Part shown: positions 1 to 10,747 of the stretch, in pieces
Numbering within the stretch: the stretch's first letter is position 1
How the letters are laid out: each line of letters opens with the position of its first letter
Assembly: GCA_025359885.1 (NCBI GenBank)
Contig: JANYDG010000083.1
Location: forward strand, 1 to 64,000
Direction of reading: 5' to 3'
From: Acidobacteriota bacterium
Lineage (GTDB): Bacteria; Acidobacteriota; Terriglobia; Terriglobales; Acidobacteriaceae
Length of the DNA stretch: 64,000 nt
The notes under the pieces: generated by a model
What the model was told of the DNA's origin: nothing
Database searches by the model: none
The model's input: the letters and a program-made list of their open reading frames with translations, nothing else
Made by a program: the position numbers and the translations under genes

Positions 1-267
1 GGAAGAAGGGAAGGCTCCTCATGATGCGATTTTTCAAGCCTGCCTGTTACGCTTCCGACCGATCATGATGACAACAATGGCGACGCTGCTGGGCGGATTG
101 CCGCTGACGCTAGGGTCGGAAGTGGGTTCGGAACTGCGCAAGCCGCCCCCGACCCCAGCGCCAGCGGCAACCCGCCCAGCAGCGCCGCCATTGTCGTCAT
201 CATGATCGGCCGGAAGCGCAACAGGCAGGCCTGAAAAATCGCATCATGAGGAGCCTTCCCTTCTTCC
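1..267. repeat. Imperfect inverted repeat at window edge
   Basis: Base i pairs with base 268-i, so the stretch folds back on itself around position 134. The outer 117 bases of each arm align without gaps and differ at eight sites. At all eight the left arm has A where the reverse complement of the right arm has G; two further G-to-A differences lie at 120-121. Both arms encode the same C-terminal part of an RND permease (residues [10 protein letters not shown]), once on each strand. This looks like a fold-back junction at a contig end, or a real inversion between two diverged copies. Confidence 0.85.
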
Positions 268-3107
268 CGCTCAGCCGCAAGCGCAAAGTCGATCATCATG
301 ATCGCGTTTTTCTTTACAATGCCGATCAGCAGAATCACCCCGATCAGCGCGATGACACTGAAATCCGTCTTCGTTATCAGCAGCGCAAGGATCGCCCCCA
401 CGCCCGCCGAGGGCAGGGTTGAAATAATCGTAATGGGGTGAATGAAGCTCTCATACAGGACCCCCAGCACGATATACACCGTGATCAGCGCGGCCAGAAT
501 CAGCAGCGGCTCATTGACCAGCGAAGCCTGAAAGGCGGCCGCCGTGCCTTGAAACGTCCCGTTGATGCTTGCCGGCAACTGAATCGCCGCCTCTACCCGC
601 TGGGTCGCCGCCACGGCGTCGCCCAGGCTCCTGCCCGGCGCAACGTTAAAGCTCACCACCGTAGCCGGGAACTGGCCCTGGTGGCCGATCGCAAGCTGCG
701 TCCGCGACTGCTCCCAGTGCGCCAGGTTGCCGAGCGGCACCTGTGTCCCGTTGGCCGACTTTACAAAGAGGTGCTCGAGCACCGAGGGGTCGGTCTGGAA
801 GTCTGGCCCAACCTCCATGACCACGTGGTACTGGTTCAGCTGTGTAAAGATGGTCGAAACCTGCCGCTGCCCAAATGCGTCATAGAGCGTGTTATCGATG
901 TCCGCTACCGCAATTCCCAGCCGCGAGGCGGTATCGCGATCAATCACAAGCTGCGCGCCGAGCCCCTGGTCCTGCAAATCGCTGGCCACGTCGCGCAGCT
1001 CAGGCTGTTTGCTCAGCTCCGTGACCATCTTGCGCGTGTAGGTCGCCAGTTCCTGCTGGTTGGGGTCTTCGAGCGAATACTGGAACTGCGTCCGGCTCAC
1101 CCGGTCTTCGACTGTCAGGTCCTGCAGCGGCTGCAAGAAGAGCTGAATATCTTCAATGGCCGAGAACTGCGGCTGCAGGCGCGCAATCACGTCGCTTGCG
1201 GAGATTTTTCGCTGTTCGAGCGGCTTCAAATTGATCTGGATGCGCCCACTGTTCAGCGTCGTATTGGCCCCATCCACCCCGATGAAGGAAGAAATACTCT
1301 CAACCGCCGGGTCCTTGAGCAGAATGTCCACGAGCTTCTGCTGCCGCGCCGCCATGCTGGCAAACGAAACCGTCTGCGGCGCCTCTGAAATCCCCAGAAT
1401 CACGCCCGTATCCTGGACCGGAAAGAAGCCCTTGGGCACGATAAGAAACAGCACAATGGTCGCCACCAGGGTGCCAAACGTCACCACCAGCGTCAACAAC
1501 TGGTGGCGCAGAATGACCTCAAGCGTGCGCCCGTAAAAGGCAATCACCGACTCAAAAACCTTCTCCGATTTCCGGAAGAACCAGCCCTGCTCCGACTCCG
1601 GCTTGTGCTTCAACAGCCGCGCGCACATCATCGGCGTCAGCGTGAGCGAAACCACGGCCGACACCAGGATCGTAATCGCCAGCGTGACCGCAAATTCGCG
1701 GAACAAGCGCCCCACCACGTCGCCCATGAAAAGCAGCGGAATCAGCACCGCAATCAGCGAAACCGTGAGTGAAACAATGGTGAAGCCAATCTGCGCCGAT
1801 CCCTTCAGGGCCGCCTGCAGCGGGTCTTCCCCGGCCTCGATGTAGCGAGCGATGTTTTCAATCATCACGATCGCGTCGTCCACGACAAAGCCCGTCGAGA
1901 TGGTCAGCGCCATCAGCGTGAGGTTATTCAGGCTGTACCCCAGCAGATACATCACCGCAAACGTGCCTACCAGCGAGAGTGGCACCGCGACTGAAGGAAT
2001 AATTGTCGCCGCCAGATTCCTCAGAAAGAGGAAAATCACCATCACCACCAGCCCGATGGTCAGCATGAGCGAAAACTGCACATCTGCCACCGAGGCGCGA
2101 ATCACCGAAGTCCGGTCTGTGAGCACCCTGACTTGTACGGAGGCCGGCAGGCTTGCCCGCAGTTGCGGCAGCAGAGCCGTAATCCGGTCAACAACCGCAA
2201 TGATGTTCGCTCCCGGCTGGCGCTGAATATTGAGAATGACGGCCGGCTGCTGCGTCTCACCCTGTGACCCCGACGAGACTCCCATCCACGCTGCCTGCTG
2301 CGAATTTTCTGCCGCATCGACGATCGTCGCCACATCGGAGGCCCGCACCGCTGCCCCGTTCCGGTAGGCCACAATCACCGGCCTGTATTCGGCGCTCGAG
2401 AGCAACTGGTCGTTCGCGCCCACCGTATACGATTGGCGGGAGCCGTTCAGCGTCCCCTTCGCCTGGTCCACATTGGCCGCCGCCAGCGCCGCGCGCAGGT
2501 CTTCGAGGCTCAGGTTATAGCTGGCCAACTGCGCCGGGTTTGCCTGGATGCGCACCGACGGCTTCTGCCCGCCGGCAATTGAAACCAGCCCCACGCCTGT
2601 CACCTGAGAAATCTTCTGCGCCAGGTTTGTATCCGCCGCATCCTCGATCTTTTGCAGGGGCAGCGAGTCTGACGTCAGCGCCAGGGTCATGATCGGGGCA
2701 TCCGCCGGGTTTACCTTGCTGTACACCGGGGGATTGGGCAAATCCGCCGGCAAAAAGCTGTTCCCGGCATTGATCGCGGCCTGGACTTCCTGCTCGGCCA
2801 CGTCGATGTTTTCGTCCAGGTTAAACTCCAGCGTGATCACCGACCCGCCGCCAGAACTCACCGAGGTCATCTGCTTTAATCCCGGCATCTGCCCAAACTG
2901 CCGCTCGAGCGGTGCCGTCACCGAAGACGACATCACCTCTGGCCCGGCACCTGGATAAAACGTCAGCACCTGGATGATCGGGTAGTCCACCTCTGGCAGC
3001 GCTGAAACCGGCAACTGCTGGTAGCCAACCAACCCCGCCAGCACAATCGCCACCATCAGCAGCGAAGTCGCTACCGGGCGCACAATAAATGGTCGCGAAG
3101 GGTTCAA
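63..3107 (-). CDS. RND multidrug efflux permease, MdtB/MdtC-like, C-terminus disrupted
   Basis: This 1014-residue inner-membrane proton/drug antiporter belongs to the HAE1 branch of the RND superfamily. A first membrane helix lies at about residues 12-33, followed by a large periplasmic domain, a bundle of helices from about 340 with the Asp-Asp pair in FVVDDAIVM (proton relay in this family), and a second periplasmic domain. Its start overlaps the stop of the adaptor gene by 4 bp, so the two are co-translated. Homology stops after LPLALGSG: the last 27 residues come from the palindrome at 1-267, and the expected GSELRKP motif and final helix are missing on this strand. The gene is therefore broken or mis-assembled at its 3' end. 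Confidence 0.9.
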   Translation of the reverse strand: MNPSRPFIVRPVATSLLMVAIVLAGLVGYQQLPVSALPEVDYPIIQVLTFYPGAGPEVMSSSVTAPLERQFGQMPGLKQMTSVSSGGGSVITLEFNLDENIDVAEQEVQAAINAGNSFLPADLPNPPVYSKVNPADAPIMTLALTSDSLPLQKIEDAADTNLAQKISQVTGVGLVSIAGGQKPSVRIQANPAQLASYNLSLEDLRAALAAANVDQAKGTLNGSRQSYTVGANDQLLSSAEYRPVIVAYRNGAAVRASDVATIVDAAENSQQAAWMGVSSGSQGETQQPAVILNIQRQPGANIIAVVDRITALLPQLRASLPASVQVRVLTDRTSVIRASVADVQFSLMLTIGLVVMVIFLFLRNLAATIIPSVAVPLSLVGTFAVMYLLGYSLNNLTLMALTISTGFVVDDAIVMIENIARYIEAGEDPLQAALKGSAQIGFTIVSLTVSLIAVLIPLLFMGDVVGRLFREFAVTLAITILVSAVVSLTLTPMMCARLLKHKPESEQGWFFRKSEKVFESVIAFYGRTLEVILRHQLLTLVVTFGTLVATIVLFLIVPKGFFPVQDTGVILGISEAPQTVSFASMAARQQKLVDILLKDPAVESISSFIGVDGANTTLNSGRIQINLKPLEQRKISASDVIARLQPQFSAIEDIQLFLQPLQDLTVEDRVSRTQFQYSLEDPNQQELATYTRKMVTELSKQPELRDVASDLQDQGLGAQLVIDRDTASRLGIAVADIDNTLYDAFGQRQVSTIFTQLNQYHVVMEVGPDFQTDPSVLEHLFVKSANGTQVPLGNLAHWEQSRTQLAIGHQGQFPATVVSFNVAPGRSLGDAVAATQRVEAAIQLPASINGTFQGTAAAFQASLVNEPLLILAALITVYIVLGVLYESFIHPITIISTLPSAGVGAILALLITKTDFSVIALIGVILLIGIVKKNAIMMIDFALAAEREEGKAPHDAIFQACLLRFRPIMMTTMAALLGGLPLALGSGAACAVPNPLPTLASAAIRPAASPLLSS

Positions 3108-4432
3108 GGCTGGTTCCCCTTGGGCGAATTACCTGTGCCCGCGCTTCCGCTTCGCTGCTGCCGGGCCGCACTGACTAACACCGCAGCCCCTTGTCGGAGC
3201 CGGTCTGCCCCATCCACCACGATCTTCGAGCCGGCCCCAGGTCCGGAGTCCAGAATGGTCACCTGCCCCTCAGCCAGCGCAATCTTGACCGGCACCATCT
3301 TCACCGTGTTATCCGGCTCCACTGCCCAAACAAAAGTCCCTTGGAGACCCGTCTGAATAGCCGCCGATGAAACCACCAGCGCCGCCGGCCGTTGCTCGAG
3401 CACCAGGTGAATATTCACAAACTGATTCGGAAACAGCTTCTCATCCGTATTTTCAAATACCGCCTTCAGCTTTGCCGTACCGGTGGTCGTATCAATCTGG
3501 TTATCCGCTGTCATCAACTCGCCGGTCGCGAGGAGCGTTGTATCGCCCCGGTCAAACGCCTGGGCCACCATCCGTTGGCCGCCATGCATCCTGCCGAGCA
3601 CCTGCGGCAACTGGTTCTCTGGCAGGGTAAAGTACACCGCGATCGGCTGGAACTGATTCACAATCACCAGGTTGGTCGTATTGGCTGTAACAATGTTGCC
3701 GGGGTCCACCAGCCGCAGACCGATCTTGCCGGAAATCGGCGACTGAATCGAGCACCAGTCCAGAGAAAGCTGGGCCGTCTCGATCGCCGCCTTATCCGAT
3801 TCAATCGCGCCCTGGTACTGGCCAAAATTTGATTGCTGCAGATCGAGCTGCTCCTTGGAGGCAACGCCGGCGTCAAACAACGCCTTGTACCGGGTAAACT
3901 CCGCCTGCGAATTCTTGAGCAGTGCCTGGTCGTGCGCGAGGGCACCTTTAGCCTGGTTCAGCGCCGCCTGGTATGGCTTCGGGTCGATCATCATGATGGT
4001 CTGCCCGGCCTTGACCTGCTGGCCCTCGACAAAGTTCACCTTGTCGAGCTGGCCATTGACCCGCGCCTTCACCGTGACCGTGTAATAGGGGGTCACCGTG
4101 CCGAGGGCCGTCAGATAGATGGGCATCGGGCGCTGGTCTACAGGAGAAACCTGCACGGGCACGGGGCGGCTCATCAGCGCATTCGCCTGGTTGGCGGTCT
4201 GCTGCGCCGCGATCTGCCGGTTCGTGTACACCCGCCAGGCGACAAATCCCCCCACTGCCACCAGCAGCAAATAGAGCAGCGGACGCACCCAGCCCATCTT
4301 CTTGTGCGCGCGGGGCGCGGGAATCTGCGAAGTTTCACTACCCGGCAAGCCCGAACCGGGCGCATTTGAAGCAGAAGACGAGGGCATACTTTCCATTCCT
4401 GAGGTCTTTCCTGAGTGAGATCGTGAGTGCAA
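3104..4432 (-). CDS. RND efflux periplasmic adaptor (membrane fusion protein)
   Basis: The 442-residue protein is an MdtA/AcrA-type adaptor that bridges an RND permease and an outer-membrane channel. One N-terminal membrane anchor lies at about residues 48-66. A lipoyl-like barrel half follows ([20 protein letters not shown]), then a coiled-coil hairpin at about 150-205, and beta-barrel and membrane-proximal domains. It is the first gene of a minus-strand pair and overlaps the permease gene by 4 bp. A second in-frame ATG at 4396 is a possible alternative start because the first 12 residues are not family-like. No outer-membrane factor lies next to it. Confidence 0.92.
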   Translation of the reverse strand: MHSRSHSGKTSGMESMPSSSASNAPGSGLPGSETSQIPAPRAHKKMGWVRPLLYLLLVAVGGFVAWRVYTNRQIAAQQTANQANALMSRPVPVQVSPVDQRPMPIYLTALGTVTPYYTVTVKARVNGQLDKVNFVEGQQVKAGQTIMMIDPKPYQAALNQAKGALAHDQALLKNSQAEFTRYKALFDAGVASKEQLDLQQSNFGQYQGAIESDKAAIETAQLSLDWCSIQSPISGKIGLRLVDPGNIVTANTTNLVIVNQFQPIAVYFTLPENQLPQVLGRMHGGQRMVAQAFDRGDTTLLATGELMTADNQIDTTTGTAKLKAVFENTDEKLFPNQFVNIHLVLEQRPAALVVSSAAIQTGLQGTFVWAVEPDNTVKMVPVKIALAEGQVTILDSGPGAGSKIVVDGADRLRQGAAVLVSAARQQRSGSAGTGNSPKGNQP

Positions 4433-4638
4433 CCAAAGGTTTAACTAGAAGGAAGAACAGAGTCGCGATGAATGAAGACTGGCGCTCCTACCTTCGGACG
4501 GTCAAGCCGCTCAATTTGTTTCGCCACTGCGGCCGTCAAGGTCACTGTACAACCCTCAGGGGTATACCCGCAGCAGCACGGATATACTAACAGGGTCCCA
4601 CAGCCGGTCGGGAAGTCAGCAAAAGAAGGGTAAATCCA
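4433..4638. other. Intergenic region between divergent genes
   Basis: These 206 bases separate the minus-strand RND pair from the plus-strand UbiA gene and must hold promoters for both. An A+T-rich stretch with a TATACT-like hexamer lies near 4583-4588. No strong operator palindrome was recognised. Confidence 0.3.
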
Positions 4639-6099
4639 CTGAAATCAGCCGCGCAATCCGCGCCAAAGACCACCGACGACGATGCGAAGATTCCCCTCTG
4701 CGTTGATCTCGATGGCACGCTGGTGAAGTCCGATACCTTCCACGATTCGCTTTGCGTCCTGCTGCGAAACCACCCCGCAGCACTGCTCCGCTCACCCGGT
4801 TGGCTGCGGCAAGGCGGCAAAGCGCGCCTCAAGGCCGAGGTCGCTGCGGTGGCTCAACTTGACGCGACTCATCTGCCCTACAACAAGCCGGCCTTGCAGT
4901 TTTTGCAAGTCCAGCGCCGCCTCGGTCGCCCGCTCTACCTGGTCACGGGCGCGGATGCCTCACTCGCGCAGCGCGTCGCCGCACACCTCGGCCTCTTTAC
5001 CGACGTACTCGCTTCAGACGGAGCCACCAACCTCACCGGCTCCCACAAACTCGCCGCGCTTCAACAGCGATTTCCTGCCTTCGACTACATCGGCAACGCC
5101 ACCGCTGACCTTCCCGCTCTCGCCCACGCCCGGCTGGCTTACGTTGCCAACCCAACGGCAGGCCTGCGCCTGGGCCTCAAAGCCCGCTCGATTCCCGTAA
5201 CTGAATCTTTCCTGGACCACCAGCCCATCTTCCGCACCATTGTGAAGGCAATTCGTATCCACCAATGGGCCAAGAATGTCCTCCTCTTCCTGCCCCTGCT
5301 GCTCTCACACCGCATCAATTGGTATACCGGACTCTCGGTCTTCGCCGCCTTTTTCTGCTTCAGCTTCATTGCCTCAGCCAATTACCTGGTCAATGATCTG
5401 CTTGACATTGAGAACGACCGGCGGCATCTCCGGAAGCGATTTCGTCCCTTCGCGGCCGGCGAGCTTTCGATCTTCAACGGGCTCGCGATCGCCCTTCTGC
5501 TGGTCGCGGCGAGTTGCGCCGCATTGCCCTGGCTGCCGGGCAGCTTTGCCCTCTGGCTGCTGACCTACGCTGCCGTCACCTCGGCATATTCCTTCTATTT
5601 CAAACGGGTGCCGCTGGTCGATGTGCTGGTCCTCTCCGGCCTCTACACCCTGCGTATGTTGGCTGGCGGTGCCGCCACAGGCACCCTCATCTCGCCCTGG
5701 CTCTCCAGTTTTGCTGTCTTCCTCTTCCTCTCCCTTGCCATGGTCAAGCGATTCAGTGAGCTGGCCAACCTCCGCGAACGCGGCGTTGCAAACTCCCACG
5801 GTCGAGGCTACCTTGTCACCGACCTGGAACAGATCCGCGCCTTTGGCACCTCCAGCGCCTACGCCGCAGTCGTCGTATTTTCGCTCTATATCTCCCGGCC
5901 CGATGTCGATGCCCTCTACAAACACTCCGGAAGACTCTGGCTCATCGTCCCCTTCATGCTTTACTGGCTCAACCGCGTCTGGCTGCTCGCCTCCCGCGGT
6001 GACCTCGACGAAGACCCCGTCATCTTCGCCATCCGCGACCGCGTCAGCCTGGCCATTGCCTTTGCAATCGCTATCCTCGCCATCTTTGCCACGATCTGA
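4639..6099 (+). CDS. HAD-domain/UbiA-family prenyltransferase fusion
   Basis: The N-terminal third is a HAD-like hydrolase with motif I VDLDGTLV at 4702-4725 and a second HAD-like motif YLVTGAD. From about residue 185 a UbiA-type membrane prenyltransferase follows, with IHQWAKNVLLFLPL and the Mg-binding motif NDLLDIENDRRH, then repeated hydrophobic helices to the end. UbiA enzymes with this arrangement include decaprenyl-phosphate phosphoribosyltransferase-like proteins, but the substrate here is not proven. No ATG, GTG or TTG exists between the upstream in-frame TAA at 4588 and the HAD motif. CTG at 4639, 8 nt after an AGGG, is the best candidate; GTG at 4723 would delete the catalytic aspartate. 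Confidence 0.8.
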   Translation: MKSAAQSAPKTTDDDAKIPLCVDLDGTLVKSDTFHDSLCVLLRNHPAALLRSPGWLRQGGKARLKAEVAAVAQLDATHLPYNKPALQFLQVQRRLGRPLYLVTGADASLAQRVAAHLGLFTDVLASDGATNLTGSHKLAALQQRFPAFDYIGNATADLPALAHARLAYVANPTAGLRLGLKARSIPVTESFLDHQPIFRTIVKAIRIHQWAKNVLLFLPLLLSHRINWYTGLSVFAAFFCFSFIASANYLVNDLLDIENDRRHLRKRFRPFAAGELSIFNGLAIALLLVAASCAALPWLPGSFALWLLTYAAVTSAYSFYFKRVPLVDVLVLSGLYTLRMLAGGAATGTLISPWLSSFAVFLFLSLAMVKRFSELANLRERGVANSHGRGYLVTDLEQIRAFGTSSAYAAVVVFSLYISRPDVDALYKHSGRLWLIVPFMLYWLNRVWLLASRGDLDEDPVIFAIRDRVSLAIAFAIAILAIFATI

Positions 6100-6264
6100 C
6101 ACAAAATTTGCCTTTTGAATCTTCCGCAACACTTCTTCCGTCCTAGTGAAGGATGATTATTTCTGCCGCTCGCCGCGCATTCCTTCTTCGAATCCCTTCC
6201 CAGCCCTTAAACTGAACTCAACAGCGACTGCCTTTGGAGTCCCAGGGAGCGAAAAAAGAAACCT

Positions 6265-9200
6265 ATGTGGATTGTCCGGCTTGCGCTACGGCGGCCCTAT
6301 ACCTTCGCCGTGTTTGCGCTTTTATTGCTTCTGGTTGGTGCCTTCAGCATCCTTACGATGCCGACGGATATTTTTCCGAATATCAATATCCCGGTTGTCA
6401 CCGTCGTCTGGCAGTACGCCGGCCTCTCCGCCCAGGAGCTCTCCAACCGCATCGTCAGCAACAGCGAACGCAATATCACCACCACCGTCAACGACATCGA
6501 GCACATTGAGTCACAATCGCTGACCGGCATCGCCGTGATCAAGATCTACTTTCAGCCTCACGTCAATATCGGTGCCGCCATCGCCCAGGTCACCGCCGTC
6601 AGCCAGAGCACCCTGCGCCAGTTGCCTGCCGGAACCGTGCCGCCCTTCATCATCCAATACAACGCGTCGAGCGTCCCTGTTCTCCAACTGGGGCTTTCAG
6701 GCCAGGGCCTCTCAGAGCAGCAGGTTTATGACATCGGCACCAACCTGATCCGGACCCGACTTGCCACCGTCGAAGGCGCATCCATCCCCTTTCCCTACGG
6801 CGGCAAGCAGCGCCAGGTCCAGGTCGATATTGATATTCACGCCCTGCAGGCCCGCGGCCTTTCTGCAGCCGATGTCGTCAACGCGGTCTCCGCGCAAAAC
6901 ATCATCGCCCCCTCCGGCACGATGAAAATAGGCGGCCTCGAATACGCCGTCGAAACCAACTCCGCTCCGACCGTAGTCAACGACCTGAACAACCTGCCCA
7001 TCCGCTCGATCAACGGCACCGTCGTCTACATCCGCGACGTCGCCCACGTCCGCGACGGATTCCCCCCTCAGACCAACATGGTCCGCGTTGACGGCCAGCG
7101 CGCCACCCTGCTCTCCATCATGAAAACCGGCTCCTCCTCTACCCTGGATATCATCGCCGGCATTCATGAGAAACTGCCCGTCATCCTCAAGCAATTGCGT
7201 GTTCAGTACCCCTCACTGAACGTCAGCTCACTCTCTGACCAATCCATCTTCGTCCGCTCCGCGATCAACGGCGTGGTCCGCGAAGCCATCATCGCCGCCT
7301 GCCTCACCGGCATGATGATCCTCATCTTCCTCGGCAGTTGGCGCTCCACGATCATCATTGCCGTCTCGATTCCGCTTTCCATTCTCAGCTCGCTCATCAT
7401 GCTCTCGGTGCTCGGCGAAACGATCAACATCATGACCCTCGGCGGCCTCGCCCTCGCTGTCGGCATCCTTGTCGATGACGCCACGGTCGAAATTGAAAAC
7501 ATCAATCGCAATCTCGAATCAGGCAAGGAAATCGAACAGGCCATCCTCGACGGCGCAGCACAAATCGCGATTCCCGCCCTGGTTTCGACCCTCGCGATCT
7601 GCATCGTCTTCGTCCCCATGTTCTTCCTGAGCGGCGTCTCCCGCTACCTCTTTGTTCCCCTCGCTGAAGCCGTCGTCTTTGCCATGCTGGCCAGCTACCT
7701 GCTCTCCCGCACCGTGGTCCCTACCATGGCCAAATACCTTCTCAAAGAGCACAGCGACGCGGACGCGATCAAACGCGCACGCAGCCGCAATCCCTTCGTC
7801 GTCTTTCAGCGTGGCTTTGAATACTCCTTCGAAAAGGTCCGTGGCAGCTACATCCGCGTGCTCACCTTTTGCGTCGATCATGCCACCCCAGTCGTCGTCT
7901 GCTTCCTGCTGGTCTGCGTCGCGTCGGTCGCAGCCATTGCTCCCTGGCTTGGGCAAGACTTTTTCCCCACCGTCGACTCCGGCGCCTTTAAAATTCACGT
8001 CCGCGCCCACACCGGTACGCGCATTGAAGAAACCGCCGCCCTCTGCGACCACATCGACAACGCCATCCGCCAGCACATTCCACAAAAAGAAGTCACCACC
8101 ATCATCGACAACATTGGTCTGCCCTACTCCGGCTATAACCTCTCCTACTCGACCTCCGCGCCCATCGGCTCAGCCGACGCAGACATCTTCGTCCAGCTCA
8201 CTGAAGACCACCACCCTACCGGCGAATACGTCAACCGCCTCCGCGAAGTGCTCAGCCGCCAGTTCCCGGGCGTTACCTTTTACGTGCTGCCGGTTGACAT
8301 CGTCACGCAGATCCTCAACTTTGGCCTATCAGCGCCCATTGACATCCAGATCATCGGTCCGGATCTTGATCACAATCGCACCTACGCCGAGCACCTGCTC
8401 AATGAGGTCAAGTACGTAGCCGGAACCGCCGATACCCACATCCAGCAGCCCTTTGATGCGCCGAAACTCTCGGTGAACGTTGACCGCACCCGAGCCTCAG
8501 AGGTCGGCCTCACCCAGCGAGATGTAACCAGCAGCCTGCTTGTCGCCCTCAGCGGGAGCTTCCAGACCACTCCAAATTTTTACCTCGACCCGCGCAACAA
8601 CGTCTCCTACAACATCGCCGTCCAGTCGCCGCAATACAACCTGGATTCACTGCCCGCTCTCGAAAGCCTGCCCATCACTTCATCCTCGGGCGGCATTCAG
8701 CCGGGAATGACTGAAGGTCAGCCCGGGTCACCGCAGGTGCTCGGCAACCTCTCAACCATCGTGGTCGGCACTGAACTCGGCACGGTCAGCCACTACGACA
8801 TCCAGCCCGTCCTCGATATCTACGCCAACGTCGATGGCACTGACCTCGGCTCCGTGACCCACCAGATCGACGCCATCATCAAAAGGCACGAAGGCGAATT
8901 GCCCAAGGGCACCCAGGTAGTGCTGCGCGGCCAAAGCGAAACGATGATCAAGTCCTACATCGGTCTGCTCGCCGGCCTCGCGTTCTCAATCCTGCTCGTC
9001 TACCTGCTGATCGTCGTCAATTTCCAATCCTGGCTCGACCCCTTCCTGATCATCTCGGCGCTGCCCGCCGCCATCACCGGCATTGTCTGGTTTCTCTTTC
9101 TGACCAACACCCGCCTGAGCGTGCCCGCCCTTACCGGCACCATCATGTGCATGGGCGTGGCGACGGCCAACTCCATCCTCATCGTGAGCTTTGCCCGGGA

Positions 9201-9528
9201 ACAGCTCGAAATCCTCGTCGGCGACGCCCGTAAGGCCGCGCTCAACGCTGGATTCGTCCGCTTCCGCCCCGTCCTCATGACCGCCCTCGCCATGATCATC
9301 GGCATGGTTCCCATGGCGCTTGGCCTGGGCGATGGCGGCGAGCAGAACGCGCCTCTGGGCCGCGCCGTCATTGGCGGCCTTTTGCTGGCCACCGTCGCCA
9401 CACTCTTCTTTGTGCCGACGTTCTTCTCTGCGCTCCACGGGCATCTCGAAAAAGTCGCCCGCCGCAAGCGCGCTGCATTCGAGCACAACGCACCTACCCT
9501 CGACGAACCGTTCCCGGAGTCTCTATGA
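6265..9528 (+). CDS. RND efflux permease (HAE1 family)
   Basis: The protein has 1087 residues, the normal RND length, and is complete. It opens with the cytoplasmic RRPYTFAVFALLLLLVGAFS helix and the typical DIFPNINIPVV stretch. Two periplasmic domains alternate with two six-helix bundles, and the TM4 proton-relay pair is seen in AVGILVDDATVEIEN. It is the first gene of a three-gene plus-strand operon with an adaptor (4-bp ATGA overlap) and an outer-membrane factor, giving a full tripartite pump. It differs clearly from the permease at 63-3107, so the window holds two distinct RND systems. The substrate cannot be read from sequence. Confidence 0.95.
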   Translation: MWIVRLALRRPYTFAVFALLLLLVGAFSILTMPTDIFPNINIPVVTVVWQYAGLSAQELSNRIVSNSERNITTTVNDIEHIESQSLTGIAVIKIYFQPHVNIGAAIAQVTAVSQSTLRQLPAGTVPPFIIQYNASSVPVLQLGLSGQGLSEQQVYDIGTNLIRTRLATVEGASIPFPYGGKQRQVQVDIDIHALQARGLSAADVVNAVSAQNIIAPSGTMKIGGLEYAVETNSAPTVVNDLNNLPIRSINGTVVYIRDVAHVRDGFPPQTNMVRVDGQRATLLSIMKTGSSSTLDIIAGIHEKLPVILKQLRVQYPSLNVSSLSDQSIFVRSAINGVVREAIIAACLTGMMILIFLGSWRSTIIIAVSIPLSILSSLIMLSVLGETINIMTLGGLALAVGILVDDATVEIENINRNLESGKEIEQAILDGAAQIAIPALVSTLAICIVFVPMFFLSGVSRYLFVPLAEAVVFAMLASYLLSRTVVPTMAKYLLKEHSDADAIKRARSRNPFVVFQRGFEYSFEKVRGSYIRVLTFCVDHATPVVVCFLLVCVASVAAIAPWLGQDFFPTVDSGAFKIHVRAHTGTRIEETAALCDHIDNAIRQHIPQKEVTTIIDNIGLPYSGYNLSYSTSAPIGSADADIFVQLTEDHHPTGEYVNRLREVLSRQFPGVTFYVLPVDIVTQILNFGLSAPIDIQIIGPDLDHNRTYAEHLLNEVKYVAGTADTHIQQPFDAPKLSVNVDRTRASEVGLTQRDVTSSLLVALSGSFQTTPNFYLDPRNNVSYNIAVQSPQYNLDSLPALESLPITSSSGGIQPGMTEGQPGSPQVLGNLSTIVVGTELGTVSHYDIQPVLDIYANVDGTDLGSVTHQIDAIIKRHEGELPKGTQVVLRGQSETMIKSYIGLLAGLAFSILLVYLLIVVNFQSWLDPFLIISALPAAITGIVWFLFLTNTRLSVPALTGTIMCMGVATANSILIVSFAREQLEILVGDARKAALNAGFVRFRPVLMTALAMIIGMVPMALGLGDGGEQNAPLGRAVIGGLLLATVATLFFVPTFFSALHGHLEKVARRKRAAFEHNAPTLDEPFPESL

Positions 9529-10745
9529 GCCCTGAAAACCCCACGCCTGAATCGGCCAATCACCACGAAACCGCGCCCGACCAGAAGCCGATCCGCCCCG
9601 CCCATGCCCTCATCGCTGTCGGCATCGTGCTGCTCGCGCTCGTGGTGCTCGCCGTCATCGGCATCCTGCCCCGCCAGCATGCTCTCGCCGCACTCGCAGA
9701 GCGGACCAACGACCTCGCCGAGCCCTCCGTCATTACCGTCGCTCCTAAACCCGGCGAACCCATCCAGGAACTCGTCCTCCCCGGCAACGTCACCGCCTAC
9801 ACCGACGCGCCCATCTACGCCCGCACGACCGGCTACCTGACCCACTGGTACTTTGACATGGGCGCAAAGGTGAAACAAGGCGCCCTGCTCGCCGAAATCG
9901 CCAGCCCTGAAATCGACCAGCAGCTTGCCCAGGCCCAAGCCGAACTCGCCACCTCCCAGGCCACGGCAAACAACGCCCGCATCCAGGCTGAACGCTACAA
10001 AGGCCTCGTCGCTTCCAACGCTGTCTCCCAGCAAGATACCGACACCTTCACCAACCAGGCCGCCTCTACGGCCGCCCAGGTCCACTCCGCCGAAGCCAAC
10101 GTGCAGCGAATCAAAGAGCTGCAAGCCTTTGAAAAGGTCTACGCCCCCTTCGACGGCGTCATTACCGCGCGCAACGTCGACACCGGCCAACTCATCGACT
10201 CCGGCGCAGCGGGCGTAAGCAGAGAACTCTTCCGCCTCCAGGCCGTCCAGACTTTGCGCATCTACACCAGCCTCCCCGGTGCCTACTCCGCGTCGGCGAA
10301 AAAAGGCAGCTCCATCGACATGACCTTTGTCGAACACCCCGGCCAGGTAACCCACGGCAAACTGGTTCGAACCGCAGACTCGATCGACCCAGCCACCCGC
10401 ACCCTGCTGGTTGAAATTGATGTCGACAACCGCAAAGGTGAGCTCCTCGCCGGAACTCTCGCCCAGGTCCACTTCAAAGTCGCGCCCATCACCTCCGCCT
10501 TCGTACTGCCTGTGTCCGCCCTCATTTTTCGCAGCGAAGGACTCCGCGTAGCCACAGTCAAAGACTCCGTCGCGCACCTCAATGCCGTCACCATCGGCCA
10601 GGACGACGGGCGCACCGTGCAGATCATCACCGGCCTCAGCAAAGACGACAAAGTCATCCAGTCCCCGCCCGACTCTCTGATCGACGGAGAAAAGGTCCAC
10701 GTGCTCTCCCCGGAAGAGGTTAAAGTCGCCCAGGGAGGCAACTGA
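9525..10745 (+). CDS. RND efflux periplasmic adaptor subunit
   Basis: The 406-residue adaptor has a cytoplasmic N-terminal tail, one membrane anchor at about residues 28-48 (HALIAVGIVLLALVVLAVIG) and a lipoyl domain split around an alpha-helical hairpin (residues about 125-200, rich in Ala, Gln and Glu). A beta-barrel region follows with VDTGQLIDSGAAG and the membrane-proximal domain. The start ATG overlaps the TGA of the upstream permease, and the outer-membrane factor starts 3 bp after its stop. This tight spacing shows one operon and a dedicated pump. Confidence 0.93.
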   Translation: MSPENPTPESANHHETAPDQKPIRPAHALIAVGIVLLALVVLAVIGILPRQHALAALAERTNDLAEPSVITVAPKPGEPIQELVLPGNVTAYTDAPIYARTTGYLTHWYFDMGAKVKQGALLAEIASPEIDQQLAQAQAELATSQATANNARIQAERYKGLVASNAVSQQDTDTFTNQAASTAAQVHSAEANVQRIKELQAFEKVYAPFDGVITARNVDTGQLIDSGAAGVSRELFRLQAVQTLRIYTSLPGAYSASAKKGSSIDMTFVEHPGQVTHGKLVRTADSIDPATRTLLVEIDVDNRKGELLAGTLAQVHFKVAPITSAFVLPVSALIFRSEGLRVATVKDSVAHLNAVTIGQDDGRTVQIITGLSKDDKVIQSPPDSLIDGEKVHVLSPEEVKVAQGGN

Positions 10746-10747
10746 GC

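Noticed and set aside
438-1388. 316-codon plus-strand frame opposite the first RND permease
   Set aside because: The permease on the minus strand is clearly the coding strand; the plus frame is Arg/His/Leu-rich shadow sequence.
5374-6132. 252-codon minus-strand frame opposite the UbiA gene
   Set aside because: The plus strand carries a recognisable membrane prenyltransferase.
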